Source of the DNA: Nocardia sp. NBC_01730
Lineage (GTDB): Bacteria; Actinomycetota; Actinomycetes; Mycobacteriales; Mycobacteriaceae
NCBI RefSeq assembly: GCF_035920445.1
Contig: NZ_CP109162.1
Location: 1,860,001-1,924,000, forward strand
DNA: 64,000 nucleotides
Direction: 5' to 3'
A program made the position numbers and the translations under genes. Under the pieces are notes generated by a model that saw only the letters and a list, made by a program, of their open reading frames with translations, ran no database searches and was not told the DNA's origin. This document shows positions 9,342 to 18,010 of the stretch, in pieces. Position 1 is the first letter of the stretch. Every line of letters starts with the position of its first letter.

Positions 9342-10321
9342 GAGCGCTCCGTGTAGACGTAGCGCGTCAGGTCGCCGATCGACTCGAAGGGCGCCGATTC
9401 CGCCGTCGCGACGGCAGCCTCGATCTCGCGGTCCACGTCGGCCTCCATGCGGCCGAGATCATCGGTGCGCAGTTCTCCCGATGCGCACAACTCGGCGAAC
9501 AAGCTCGGAATCGGATCGCGTTCGACCCACTGCCCGATCTCCGCTTTGTCGCGATAGCGATCCGCGTCGTAGAGCGAGTGAGCACGGAAACGGTACGTGC
9601 GTAGTTCCAGGAAGCACGGACCACCACCGCCGCGAATGGTCTCCACCGCCCGCTGCGCCGCGCCTACTACCGCGAGCACGTCCATCCCGTCGACCGGCCA
9701 GGCGGGCATCCCGTAGGACGCGGCGCGAAGCGCGAGATCGGTAGCCGCGTGCTCACGGGCAAGCGCGGTGCCCATGGCGTACTGATTGTTCTCGCACGCG
9801 AACAGCACCGGCAACCGCCACAGCGCGGCCAAGTTCAGGCATTCGTGGAATTCCCCCTCGGCAACCGCTCCATCGCCGAACAGGCACACTGTCACGATCG
9901 GGCGCTTGCGCATCTCATCGGCGAGGGCAAGCCCGACCGCAACCGGCAAACCACCGCCGACGATGGCATTCCCGCCGTAAAAGCGTCGCCGCGCATCGAA
10001 CAGATGCATCGACCCACCATGCCCGCGACTGCATCCGGTCGCCCGGCCATACATCTCGGCAAGCAGAGCATCCATCGAGAGACCCCGCACCAGTGCGTGC
10101 CCATGTTCGCGATAGGTCGATACGACGGCGTCGCCGGGGCCTATCGCAGCAAGCACGCCGGCGGCGACAGCTTCTTCTCCGATGTACAGATGCAGAAAGC
10201 CACGGATCGACCCAGCGCTGTAGAGCTGTACACAGTGTTCCTCGAAACGGCGGATACGGACCATCTGCCGGAGCAATTCGATGCGCTCATCCTTGTCCAA
10301 GACCGCCCGGTCGGCGTTCAT
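9338..10321 (-). CDS. 2-oxoacid dehydrogenase E1 alpha subunit
   Basis: A 327-residue thiamine-diphosphate-dependent E1 alpha. The TPP/Mg motif starts with GDGAVAEG near residue 149 and ends with ENNQYAMG near residue 177. GHGGSMH and [10 protein letters not shown] are conserved active-site regions. It decarboxylates a 2-oxoacid and, with E1beta, acylates the lipoyl group of E2. ATGA overlaps with the acyl-CoA synthetase upstream and E1beta downstream show a coupled operon. Substrate could be pyruvate, acetoin or a branched-chain oxoacid. Confidence 0.94.
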   Translation of the reverse strand: MNADRAVLDKDERIELLRQMVRIRRFEEHCVQLYSAGSIRGFLHLYIGEEAVAAGVLAAIGPGDAVVSTYREHGHALVRGLSMDALLAEMYGRATGCSRGHGGSMHLFDARRRFYGGNAIVGGGLPVAVGLALADEMRKRPIVTVCLFGDGAVAEGEFHECLNLAALWRLPVLFACENNQYAMGTALAREHAATDLALRAASYGMPAWPVDGMDVLAVVGAAQRAVETIRGGGGPCFLELRTYRFRAHSLYDADRYRDKAEIGQWVERDPIPSLFAELCASGELRTDDLGRMEADVDREIEAAVATAESAPFESIGDLTRYVYTERS

Positions 10322-12120
10322 GACGCGCCCTCCAAAGCCGAGACATCACCCTCGGGCAGGCCGAGATCGCGGGCTTTCAGTAGCCGCCGCATCACCTTGC
10401 CGCTTCGGGTGTGGGGCAGACTCTCGGTGAACTCGATTTCCTTGGGCGCCACCGCGCCGAGTGCGCGTCTGCCGAACGCGGTCAGTTCGAACCTCAGATC
10501 CTCCGAGGCGTGGTATCCGGGCCGCAACAGCACAAACGCCTTGACCAATTCGCCGGCGACCGGATCCGGAGTGCCGATAACGCCCGCCTCGGCCACTGCG
10601 GGATGTTCCATCAAGGCGCTCTCCACCTCGAACGGGCCGACCAAGTGCCCCGCGGACTTGATGACGTCGTCGGCGCGGCCGACGAACCAGTAGTAGCCGT
10701 CCTCGTCACGGCGGGCGAGATCACCGCTGAGGTACCAACCATTCGCGAAACACCGCTCATAGCGTTCCGGCTCACCCCAGTAGCCGCGGAACATCGATGG
10801 CCAGCCAGCGCGCAGCGCGAGCTCGCCGACCGCACCGGGATCCGCGGGCGTCACGGAGCCCTCGACCACAGCGGCGCGTCCATCCGGGCCGCGACGCAGG
10901 ATAGTTGCCTCGATCCCGGGTAGCGGACGGCCCATGGAGCCCGGGCGCACCTGCGCGGAGGCGAAATTCGCGATCATGATCGCGCCGGTTTCGGTCTGCC
11001 ACCAATTGTCGTGCACCGGCCTGCCGAGTACCCGCTCGCCCCAGAGCACGACCTCCGGATTCAGTGGCTCGCCCACGCTGGTGATGAAACGCAGATGGGA
11101 CAGATCAGCGTCCTCGGGCAGCTCATCGCTGTAGCGCATGAGCATCCGCAGCGCGGTCGGGGCGGTATACCACACCGAGACCCGCTGGGTGGTGAGGATG
11201 TCGTACCAACGGTGTGGATCGAACTCCGCTTCGTCGCTGACGACAGTGGCGCCCAGACACAGCGGCGCGATCACACCGTAGGACATGCCGGTGACCCAGC
11301 CGGGATCGGCCGTGCACCAGAAGACGTCGCCTGCCCGCAAATCCAGGGCGTACCGGGCGGTGACCAGGTGCGCCAAGACCGCGCCGTGGACGTGCACAGC
11401 ACCCTTCGGCCTTCCCGTTGTCCCGCTGGTGAAGTGCAGCAAGGCGGCATCGTCGGCGTGGGTGTGCACGATGTCGAATTCGGAATCGGCGGCATTCATC
11501 GCCGATGAGAGGTCGACGCCATCGGGCGGTCCGCCATCGGTGAGCAGCACCGTCCGCAGCGAAGGCACGTCGCACCGGATCGGCGCGACCTTGCGGCGAT
11601 ACAACGCCGCCGAGGTGACCAGGGCGTTGGCCTCGGCGATCGCCAGCCGCTGACGCACCGGCTCGGGCCCGAATGCGGAGAACAGCGGAGAGACCACGCA
11701 GCCTGCCTTCAGCGCGCCGAGGATGGAGATATACAGTTCCGGCCTGCGCCCGAGCAGTACGCAGACCCGCTCGCCGCGGCAAATCCCGTTCGCCCGCAGC
11801 ACGTTCGCGAACCTGTTGGTGGCAGCTGCGAGGTCGGCGTAACTGTATTCGACAATGCCGCCCGTGGCACGCAACCAGCGCAGAGCTGTCGTCTGCGCGG
11901 TTTGATCGGTGCAGTGCCGGTCGATCGCCTCGTAGGCGATGTTCAAGCCATTTCGCGGCAGACCGGTGAGTTCCGCTCGGGCTGCGTCCCATGAGAACTC
12001 GCGGTAGACCGTGTCGTAGTCGGGCAGATTTGCACTCGCTCGCTCCGACTCAGGTTTCTCGATCGGCCTCCATCCGAACGATCCGCCCGCCGGGGCGCCG
12101 GTAGCGGTCGGTTCCGTCAT
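10318..12120 (-). CDS. Acetyl-CoA synthetase-like AMP-forming acyl-CoA ligase
   Basis: A 600-residue ANL-superfamily ligase activating acetate (or a short acid) to acyl-CoA. The ATP-binding P-loop [20 protein letters not shown] and [16 protein letters not shown] are present, and the conserved Lys is in TRSGKVMRR near the C-terminus. The frame is open to 12399, but similarity begins at MTEPTATG (12120), which leaves room for a divergent promoter. It is the first gene of the five-gene operon and converges with the dehydrogenase on acyl-CoA. A DosR-like box lies about 160 bases upstream. Exact acid specificity is inferred. Confidence 0.9.
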   Translation of the reverse strand: MTEPTATGAPAGGSFGWRPIEKPESERASANLPDYDTVYREFSWDAARAELTGLPRNGLNIAYEAIDRHCTDQTAQTTALRWLRATGGIVEYSYADLAAATNRFANVLRANGICRGERVCVLLGRRPELYISILGALKAGCVVSPLFSAFGPEPVRQRLAIAEANALVTSAALYRRKVAPIRCDVPSLRTVLLTDGGPPDGVDLSSAMNAADSEFDIVHTHADDAALLHFTSGTTGRPKGAVHVHGAVLAHLVTARYALDLRAGDVFWCTADPGWVTGMSYGVIAPLCLGATVVSDEAEFDPHRWYDILTTQRVSVWYTAPTALRMLMRYSDELPEDADLSHLRFITSVGEPLNPEVVLWGERVLGRPVHDNWWQTETGAIMIANFASAQVRPGSMGRPLPGIEATILRRGPDGRAAVVEGSVTPADPGAVGELALRAGWPSMFRGYWGEPERYERCFANGWYLSGDLARRDEDGYYWFVGRADDVIKSAGHLVGPFEVESALMEHPAVAEAGVIGTPDPVAGELVKAFVLLRPGYHASEDLRFELTAFGRRALGAVAPKEIEFTESLPHTRSGKVMRRLLKARDLGLPEGDVSALEGAS

Positions 12121-12280
12121 ACCGACATCGTCTCCGGCCTGCGCTGGGCGCGGCAGAGTCTCCGGACCCGTTCCCGTCGCCGTTTCGCGGGAAAAAGTCC
12201 TCCGCGGAAGCGACTTCATACCCTGGCGGCACCAGCCAGCGGCGCAGAGGCGAGCGAGTGCCGACAAGACCCGGGTCCGC

Positions 12281-12293
12281 CGGGACCATCGCC
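12281..12293 (-). promoter_or_regulatory. DosR-like box in the acs/DUF2267 divergent promoter
   Basis: The minus strand reads GGGCGATGGTCCC, a full match to the local consensus GGSCNNWGGTCCC. It lies between the divergent acyl-CoA synthetase (start 12120) and the first DUF2267 gene (start 12398), so it could serve both. The position may be off by a base. Confidence 0.5.
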
Positions 12294-12397
12294 CCGCCGA
12301 CCGGCGCCCTTCGGCCCTTGGGCTGGACCCGCCGAGGCCGCAGGCTTGTGGGTGCCATATGCGAACACGCACCTGGTGACCCACCGAGGAGGACACC

Positions 12398-13069
12398 ATG
12401 CCGCATCACGACGACCCCTTCGCTCCCGCCGTGCAGACGGCCCGTGACTGGGTGCGCGCCGTCGCCGACGGTCTCGAAACCGACGACCGTGCCTTCGCCT
12501 ATCGTGCGCTGCGCGCGTGGCTGCACACGGTGCGAGACCGGATCGGAGTCGCCGCTTCGGCGCACCTGACCGCACAGCTACCCGAGTTACTGCGTGGCGT
12601 CTACTACGAGGGGTGGGTGCCGAGTCATGTCCCCGTCCGGCACAGGACCGCGGAGTTCATCACCCAATTCGCCAGGGAGGCGGACATCGCCCGGGATGAG
12701 GTCGGTCCGGTCGCAGGTGCGGTCACCACTGAACTGTCGCAGCTGTTCTCCCCCGGTCAACTGAACCGTGTGTTCGCGACCCTTCCGATGCATCTCTATG
12801 GCATCCTGTGCGGCGCGCGCCTTACACCTGACGAGGATCCGCTCGAGCAGCAACCTGCCACTGACCGGCTAGAGGTCGACCGCCTCACAAGCCTGGAATA
12901 CCGAGTGCAGGCTCTCGGCGACGCGGTCGCGGTACTCACCCGCGGTCTCGAATTGCTTCCCATCGATGCATCCGATGACACCCGGACAACGTCGGCTGCG
13001 CAGCAGGCGCACCGCATTCTGCTCGCCGAGGGGCTGGTCGGAGCCGATCCCTATGGGCGAGAGCGCTGA
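12398..13069 (+). CDS. DUF2267 family protein, longer paralogue
   Basis: A 223-residue protein whose first roughly 140 residues form a helical DUF2267 domain ([29 protein letters not shown]). A variable C-terminal extension is predicted helical ([16 protein letters not shown]) and may form a coiled coil. A strong GAGGAGGA ribosome site precedes the ATG. DUF2267 function is unknown, but members often sit with universal stress and other stress genes, as here. A second, shorter paralogue lies at 13781, with the flavodoxin between them. Confidence 0.85.
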   Translation: MPHHDDPFAPAVQTARDWVRAVADGLETDDRAFAYRALRAWLHTVRDRIGVAASAHLTAQLPELLRGVYYEGWVPSHVPVRHRTAEFITQFAREADIARDEVGPVAGAVTTELSQLFSPGQLNRVFATLPMHLYGILCGARLTPDEDPLEQQPATDRLEVDRLTSLEYRVQALGDAVAVLTRGLELLPIDASDDTRTTSAAQQAHRILLAEGLVGADPYGRER

Positions 13070-13142
13070 CGTGCTGCGGGAAACTCTGCCGCTCGGCCAC
13101 GGGCATCCAGGTCACCTCACGGTCGGTCCGCCGGCCCGATCA

Positions 13143-13155
13143 GGCCATTGGTCCC
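13143..13155 (+). promoter_or_regulatory. DosR-like box upstream of the flavodoxin
   Basis: GGCCATTGGTCCC matches the local consensus fully and is the site closest to the mycobacterial DosR palindrome by eye (about 14 of 20 positions when extended). It ends 59 bases before the flavodoxin start, a typical activator distance. Confidence 0.55.
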
Positions 13156-13213
13156 CACTCCACAGGCATGACGGCTCTGACCAGCACGGGCGGTCCTGCA
13201 CGAGGCTGAGGGT

Positions 13214-13768
13214 ATGGAATCGAAAACGCCTCGCATCGTTGTCGTCTACGCGACCGCGCAGGGATCCACGCGCGACATCGCGGAGTTCATCGCCGCCTGC
13301 CTCACCGAACGAGGTGCGGACGTTGAACTGAGCGACGTCGAGCACGCCCCCGATCTGTCTCGCTTCAGCGCGGTCGTGCTGGGCAGCGCGGTGCACGATA
13401 TGGCCTTCCTGCCCGCTGCCGCGACCTACATCCGGGCGCACCGTGACGAGCTGTCCCGGCGAGACATGTGGATCTTCAGCGTCGGCCTCAGCCCGTCCCT
13501 GCACGGGCCGATCGGGCGGCGTATCGGACGGATCGTGCCGAAAAATATTGCCGCCCTGTGCGAGTTGGTACACCCATGGGAGTACCAGGCGTTCGCTGGA
13601 CATTACGAGAGAGCTGGTGTCTCGCTGAAAGCGCGGATGCTCTATCGACTGATGGGCGGCGGGCGCTATGGCGACCTGCGCGACTGGGCCGCGATCCGCA
13701 CTTGGTCGGCGAGTATCGCCCAAGGGCTCGGCCTGCGGCAGGCACAGTCGACCACGGTCAATCCCTAG
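13214..13768 (+). CDS. Flavodoxin-domain protein
   Basis: A 184-residue protein with a flavodoxin fold. The phosphate-binding loop YATAQGSTRDIAEF lies at residues 12-25 and GSAVHDMAFLPAAA marks the second flavin loop. It resembles the HemG/protoporphyrinogen-oxidase-like flavodoxin-domain group that carries FMN as a soluble electron carrier or oxidase. The second DUF2267 gene follows after 12 bases, so the two are probably cotranscribed. The redox partner is unknown. Confidence 0.87.
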   Translation: MESKTPRIVVVYATAQGSTRDIAEFIAACLTERGADVELSDVEHAPDLSRFSAVVLGSAVHDMAFLPAAATYIRAHRDELSRRDMWIFSVGLSPSLHGPIGRRIGRIVPKNIAALCELVHPWEYQAFAGHYERAGVSLKARMLYRLMGGGRYGDLRDWAAIRTWSASIAQGLGLRQAQSTTVNP

Positions 13769-13780
13769 CGGGGCGAAATC

Positions 13781-14242
13781 GTGTCCCACCATGACGATCC
13801 ACTCGCGCCCGCGGTCCATACCGCACGCGTATGGCTGCGCACCATCGGCGACCAGCTGGGCACCGACGACCAAGCCTTCGTATATCGGGCGGTCCGTGCT
13901 TGGTTGCACGCGGTCCGTGACCAGGTCGAGGTCGCCACCGCGGCCCACTTGGCCGCACAGCTTCCCGAATTGCTGCGCGGGGCATTCTACGAAGGCTGGG
14001 TGCCCGCCCGCGTGCCCGCCCAGCACAACGTCACCTCGTTCGTCAGCCGGTTCGCCGACGAGGCAGGGGTATCGCTGGACGAGGCGGCCGCGCTCACCGG
14101 CGCCGTGACCAAAGCGCTCTCCCGCCTGTTCTCTCCAGGGCAGCTGGACGGTGTTTTCGCGGTGGTGCCTGCGCGGCTGCGCGAATTGTTATCCGGCGTC
14201 GAACTGGACGGCACACTCGGCGGCGCTGCAGCGGATCGCTGA
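13781..14242 (+). CDS. DUF2267 family protein, short paralogue
   Basis: A 153-residue DUF2267 protein, clearly paralogous to the one at 12398 (SHHDDPLAPAVHTARVWLR against [19 protein letters not shown]) but lacking its C-terminal extension. It starts at GTG 12 bases after the flavodoxin stop. Function is unknown. The paralogue-flavodoxin-paralogue order suggests a working unit. Confidence 0.85.
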   Translation: MSHHDDPLAPAVHTARVWLRTIGDQLGTDDQAFVYRAVRAWLHAVRDQVEVATAAHLAAQLPELLRGAFYEGWVPARVPAQHNVTSFVSRFADEAGVSLDEAAALTGAVTKALSRLFSPGQLDGVFAVVPARLRELLSGVELDGTLGGAAADR

Positions 14243-14440
14243 ACCCGACTGAGCATGGTCCCGACATCGTGGTGGGGGCCCGTCGACCCGCGACGGCCAT
14301 CATCTCGACCGCCAATGCCTACAACATGTCATCAGCCGGGTCGACCAGGTCTGCCCGCCACAGAAGACCAACCATCGTCGCTCGATTCGGATAGCCCAGC
14401 ACGGTGGAGAAGGTCCGTATGAGGTGACGACTGACTGTCA

Positions 14441-14569
14441 TCATCTGGTGTGTTTGCGCACTGCTTGCTGTGAGCGGACGATGATCATCGGGGCTTCTAC
14501 TGAGTGCAGCAGGGCATTGCTGATGCGGCCGAGCGGCCTCACGATGCGATCCTCAATGTTGTTGGGCAT
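14441..14569 (-). pseudogene. C-terminal fragment of a universal stress protein
   Basis: A 42-codon frame encodes PLGRISNALLHSVEAPMIIV, the final beta-strand/helix signature of universal stress proteins (compare GLLLGSTSNFLVQHAHCPVLI in the intact protein at 14869). The N-terminal nine-tenths are missing. It is probably a remnant of a second, oppositely oriented stress-protein gene. Confidence 0.5.
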
Positions 14570-14782
14570 CAAAACGGTGTGCCGAACACGGTGCCTCACC
14601 CCACCAGCCGCCGTTCTGCAGGGCCACACCCACGCAGGTTGAATCGCCGCGGTGGAAAGCTCACCGTTTGGATCAGGGCCCCGCGATGCTCGGCCGGGCT
14701 TCGCGAGGCGGTCGTGTTCTACATCGAGGGTGAGGCACCGGCAGGTCCGCGATGACATGTGGGCTTTTCGGCCCGCAAGGCC

Positions 14783-14795
14783 GGGACCAACGCCA
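14783..14795 (-). promoter_or_regulatory. DosR-like box upstream of the universal stress protein
   Basis: The minus strand reads TGGCGTTGGTCCC, one mismatch from the local consensus. It lies 74-86 bases upstream of the universal stress protein start. A GGCC-N5-GGCC inverted repeat just left of it (about 14770-14783) may extend the site. Confidence 0.4.
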
Positions 14796-14868
14796 GCAGT
14801 CGCCCCGGTATGCGGATTCCTACCGTAGAGATGGCAGTCGATTCCTCGATTTCGAAGGGACAGCAAAC

Positions 14869-15789
14869 ATGGACACGAATCGCGAGAACCCGCATCTACA
14901 GCCGTCGGCCCCGATCGTCGTCGGCGTCGACGGCTCCGATGGCAGCGATCTGGCCGTCCGCTGGACCGCCGAGGTAGCCGCCCGACGCGGCCGTGCATTG
15001 CACGTCGTGCATGGCCTCGATATCGCCGCATGGCAATCGGTGCTCGGCAGCGGCTATGACGTCATGGACGCCTCGGCCGTCCAAGTCGCGCACTCCCGTG
15101 GCACGGAAATCGTCGACGATGCGCGCAGGCTGGCCTTGGAGGTCGGCCCGGACCTCGATGTAGCCACCGAGGTATCCGACGCCTCACCCGCCCGTGTGCT
15201 GATCCATCACTCGAAGACCGCGCATTTCGTCGTGCTCGGCGCCACCGGTAGTGCGGGGACCTTCGCCCATCTCGGTTCCACGCTGCTGGCGGTCACCAGT
15301 CACGGAAACGGCTCGGTCGTGGTGGTCCGCGATACCGGCACCGCGCAGCACATCCGCCACGACGGACCGGTGGTGGTCGGCGTCGACGGCAGTCCGGTGA
15401 GCGAGGTCGCCATCGCCGCGGCATTCGCCGAGGCAGCCGATCGCCACGCCGGACTGGTCGCGCTGCATTCGTGGAGCGACCGGGACTTCGGCGAATTCGC
15501 CGGCAAACCCGACCGCGGTATCGACGCCACCGAGTTGGAGAGCGCCGAGTACGCCATCCTCGCCGAGCGTCTGGCCGGTTGGCAGGAGAAGTATCCCGAC
15601 GTCCACGTCGCCCGCAAGGTGTATCTGGCCGGGCCGACCGGGCTGCTGATGCAGTGGTCGAAGTCCGCCCAGCTGATCGTCGTCGGCAGCCGCGGCCGCG
15701 GTGGCTTCACCGGCCTACTACTCGGCTCCACCAGCAATTTCCTGGTCCAGCACGCCCACTGCCCGGTGCTGATAGCACACCCAGCATAG
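14869..15789 (+). CDS. Tandem-domain universal stress protein
   Basis: A 306-residue protein with two UspA domains (residues 14-150 and 162-306). Each begins with VVGVDGS and ends with an ATP-binding G-x2-G-x9-G-S/T pattern (GATGSAGTF, GSRGRGGFTGLLLGST). The second ATP motif is canonical and the first is looser. Related mycobacterial two-domain proteins (Rv2623, Rv2028c) are DosR-regulated and affect growth arrest. Start 14869 is chosen because GAAGGGA lies just upstream. The frame is open further upstream but without homology. A strong hairpin follows the stop. Confidence 0.93.
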   Translation: MDTNRENPHLQPSAPIVVGVDGSDGSDLAVRWTAEVAARRGRALHVVHGLDIAAWQSVLGSGYDVMDASAVQVAHSRGTEIVDDARRLALEVGPDLDVATEVSDASPARVLIHHSKTAHFVVLGATGSAGTFAHLGSTLLAVTSHGNGSVVVVRDTGTAQHIRHDGPVVVGVDGSPVSEVAIAAAFAEAADRHAGLVALHSWSDRDFGEFAGKPDRGIDATELESAEYAILAERLAGWQEKYPDVHVARKVYLAGPTGLLMQWSKSAQLIVVGSRGRGGFTGLLLGSTSNFLVQHAHCPVLIAHPA

Positions 15790-15806
15790 GCGCCAGAACC
15801 GGCGCC

Positions 15807-15831
15807 ACGGTCCGCTCGTTTCGCGGACCGT
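15807..15831 (+). terminator. Hairpin terminator after the universal stress protein gene
   Basis: A perfect 9-base stem, ACGGTCCGC / GCGGACCGT, with a 7-base loop (TCGTTTC) lies 18 bases after the stop codon. The following bases (TTGGTTGA) are only mildly T-rich, which is common in actinobacterial terminators. Confidence 0.65.
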
Positions 15832-16148
15832 TGGTTGACTGGATTCGGATCCTGCGCAGAAGACTACCTGGCACGGTCATGAGCGACCGTGTGTCATTGC
15901 GGCATCCGCCGGATCGGACACAATCTTGCCGTCGTCGGAGCACCTTCGGCTGACACCACCCCGGCATCGATAAGCGCGATGAGTCGCTGTTGAAACGTGT
16001 AGTCGCCCGCCTGGAACGGTGGTCAGCCATGGCTTCTGCAATCACTGCGGTCATCGGTCTCGGCTCCGAGGAAATACGGGTGAGGAGTGCGCTGTCGAAG
16101 TGGTCGATCGGTGCGGACACGAGCTTCGTTGCTGCGGGTGGTGTCCGC

Positions 16149-16178
16149 GCTGATCTACGCTGATCTACGCTGATCTAC
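16149..16178 (+). repeat. Three perfect tandem copies of GCTGATCTAC
   Basis: Three uninterrupted 10-base repeats lie in the roughly 600-base gap between the stress protein and the prenyltransferase. Apart from this repeat, the stress-protein terminator and the hairpin at 16304, I see no supported gene in 15832-16389. Confidence 0.85.
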
Positions 16179-16303
16179 GAATCTCGCACGGAAGGCGGCT
16201 ATCTCGCGCGCGCGGTCCGACCGGCCGATCCGCCGGGCCACGACCGACACCATAAAGCCAACGGTACGTCGCAGCGTAGAGTGCTGTGTGCGTTCCGCAT
16301 TCG

Positions 16304-16337
16304 ACTCTGCCGGACACGACTTGCAGTCTGGCAGAGT
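16304..16337. promoter_or_regulatory. Long inverted repeat upstream of the prenyltransferase
   Basis: Arms ACTCTGCCGGAC and GTCTGGCAGAGT (11 of 12 paired) flank the 10-base loop ACGACTTGCA, ending 52 bases before the prenyltransferase start. This fits an operator for a dimeric repressor such as a TetR-family protein, or a hairpin in the leader. No regulator gene is adjacent. Confidence 0.5.
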
Positions 16338-16389
16338 GGGATTGGCGAGACCGCGATGTTGTTCGTAGCACTCGTCCCTGGAAGGACGC

Positions 16390-17295
16390 ATGTTCACTAC
16401 CACCGGATCCGAGCTGGACGATCTCTATGCGGCCATTGAGAAATCCGCGCGGCTGTTGAACGTCCCCTGCGCGCGAGACACTGTCTGGCCCACCCTAACC
16501 GCATACGGCACGATGCTCACACATTCCGTGATCTCTTTCAGAGTGGTCACCGACGCCCGCCGCTCGGGAGATCTCGACTACCGTTTTTTGACGCTGCCGA
16601 GAGACGTCGACCCTTACAACATCGCTCTTTCCAACAAGCTGATTCCCGAGACCGATCATCCGGTTGGCGCTCTGCTGGACCAGGTCCGGAAACAGTGCCC
16701 CATCGACAGTTACGGGATCGACATCGGTGTAGTCGGCGGCTTCAAAAAAATATGGCCGTTCTTTCCTGCCGATGGCGTGCAAAAGGTATCGGAGCTTGCC
16801 GCACTCCCGTCCATGCCACGTGGTCTCGCCGACCACGCCCGCATGTTCGCACGTCACGGCTTGGAGGACAAAGTCGGCTTGCTCGGCATCGACTACCACA
16901 ACAAGACGATGAACGTGTATTTCCCTGGACTGCCGGCCGATTGCTTCGAACCTCGCGCCATCGTGTCGCTGCACCGAGACGCCGGGCTTCCGGACCCGAG
17001 CGATCAATTCCTCTCACTCACCGAGAAAGCATTCGATATATACGCCACCATCAGCTGGGAATCTCCTCGGATCGAGCGCCTCTGCTTCCCCGTGATCACA
17101 CCGGACCCGACGACGCTCCCAGTCCGGATCGGCCCGCGCTTCGAGCAACTCGTCGACAAAGTTCCGTTCAGCACCACCGACCGTCGATTCACCTATTCCG
17201 CCACCTCGTCGCCCCAGGGAGAGTCCTACAAATTCAGTTGGTTTTACCAATGGCAACCAAGAATACTGGGCATGATGAAGACGTCCGATTCATAG
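16390..17295 (+). CDS. ABBA-fold aromatic prenyltransferase (NphB/CloQ family)
   Basis: A 301-residue soluble prenyltransferase that would transfer a dimethylallyl or geranyl group to an aromatic acceptor (naphthoquinone, phenazine or hydroxybenzoate types in known members). Family segments visible are DLDYRFLTLPRDVDPYNIAL, GIDIGVVGGFKKIWPFFPAD, KVGLLGIDYHNKTMNVYF and the C-terminal SPQGESYKFSWFYQW. There is no DDxxD motif, as expected for ABBA enzymes. Length is normal and GGAAGGA precedes the ATG. The gene stands alone, without biosynthetic neighbours or an isoprenoid pathway, and its GC is slightly lower than that of flanking genes, which hints at transfer. The acceptor is unknown. Confidence 0.92.
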   Translation: MFTTTGSELDDLYAAIEKSARLLNVPCARDTVWPTLTAYGTMLTHSVISFRVVTDARRSGDLDYRFLTLPRDVDPYNIALSNKLIPETDHPVGALLDQVRKQCPIDSYGIDIGVVGGFKKIWPFFPADGVQKVSELAALPSMPRGLADHARMFARHGLEDKVGLLGIDYHNKTMNVYFPGLPADCFEPRAIVSLHRDAGLPDPSDQFLSLTEKAFDIYATISWESPRIERLCFPVITPDPTTLPVRIGPRFEQLVDKVPFSTTDRRFTYSATSSPQGESYKFSWFYQWQPRILGMMKTSDS

Positions 17296-17688
17296 AACTG
17301 TCAATAGGGCGTTCTCCGTGCTTCAAACGACGCCAATGCTGATGAAGATGTCGACCCACTCGTCGGCGCAGCCTGGCCCGGTACGCCCGGCCATCGACGG
17401 AGGCCCTGGCGCGGTGGCGCGCCGAGACCGACCCGGCGACCCGCCAGAATCCGCGCTGAACGGGACTCGTAGGATCATCGGTTTGAGCCGCTTGTGCCGC
17501 GACGCGCATGACCAACGACTCGACCCAGGCCGGTCCGAAATGCCCATTGGTCACGCGCCATTATGTGGGCGATGTCGATACCATGCTCGTAGTGGACAAG
17601 ACAGGCGATATCAAAAGGGGATGCAGATCGTCGCGTCGGAGATCGAACTTGGATGGTTTGCGCCAGCGTTGGGATCGGTGGGGTCCGA
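17296..17688. other. Gap without a recognisable gene
   Basis: Frames on the minus strand (for example 17234-17554) show moderate coding character but no motif I recognise. They could be remnants of a regulator of the prenyltransferase, though I cannot support that. Confidence 0.35.
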
Positions 17689-18010
17689 TCAGTACCGGTC
17701 GACCGTGGGCGGGGTCAGCGTCGAGTCGCGGAGCGGACCGATCGTTTCCTCGAACGCCTTCTGCCAAGAACCGTCGGCGATCATTTCCTCGATCGCATCG
17801 TTGATCTTGGCACGAGTCTGCTGATCGCCCTTCTTCAGGCCGATGCCGTACTTCTCTCTGGTGAACGTGTTGCCGACCAGCTTCAGTTCGCCTGACGCCT
17901 GCCCGGCGAAACCGGCGAGGATGATGTCGTCGGTGGTCACCGCGTCGACCGAACCGCTGCGCAGGGCTTCGATGCACCGCGAGTAAGCGTCGCCACAGCT
18001 GAGGCCCGTG
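17689..18010 (-). pseudogene. Glutamate-type ABC binding protein, C-terminal remnant
   Basis: About 100 residues match the C-terminal lobe of GluB-like amino-acid binding proteins: ALRSGSVDAVTTDDIILAG, KLVGNTFTREKYGIGLKKGD, then an amphipathic end. The signal peptide and N-terminal lobe are absent. Upstream sequence switches to an ABC ATPase remnant in another frame, so an internal deletion has fused two transporter genes. Not functional. Confidence 0.75.

Noticed and set aside
14767..14786. GGCC-N5-GGCC inverted repeat taken alone as a DosR box
   Set aside because: It lacks the GGTCCC half-site. The adjacent site at 14783 fits the local motif better.
17234..17554. Minus-strand frame next to the prenyltransferase as a TetR regulator
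   Set aside because: No helix-turn-helix or family motif is visible and it overlaps the prenyltransferase end.
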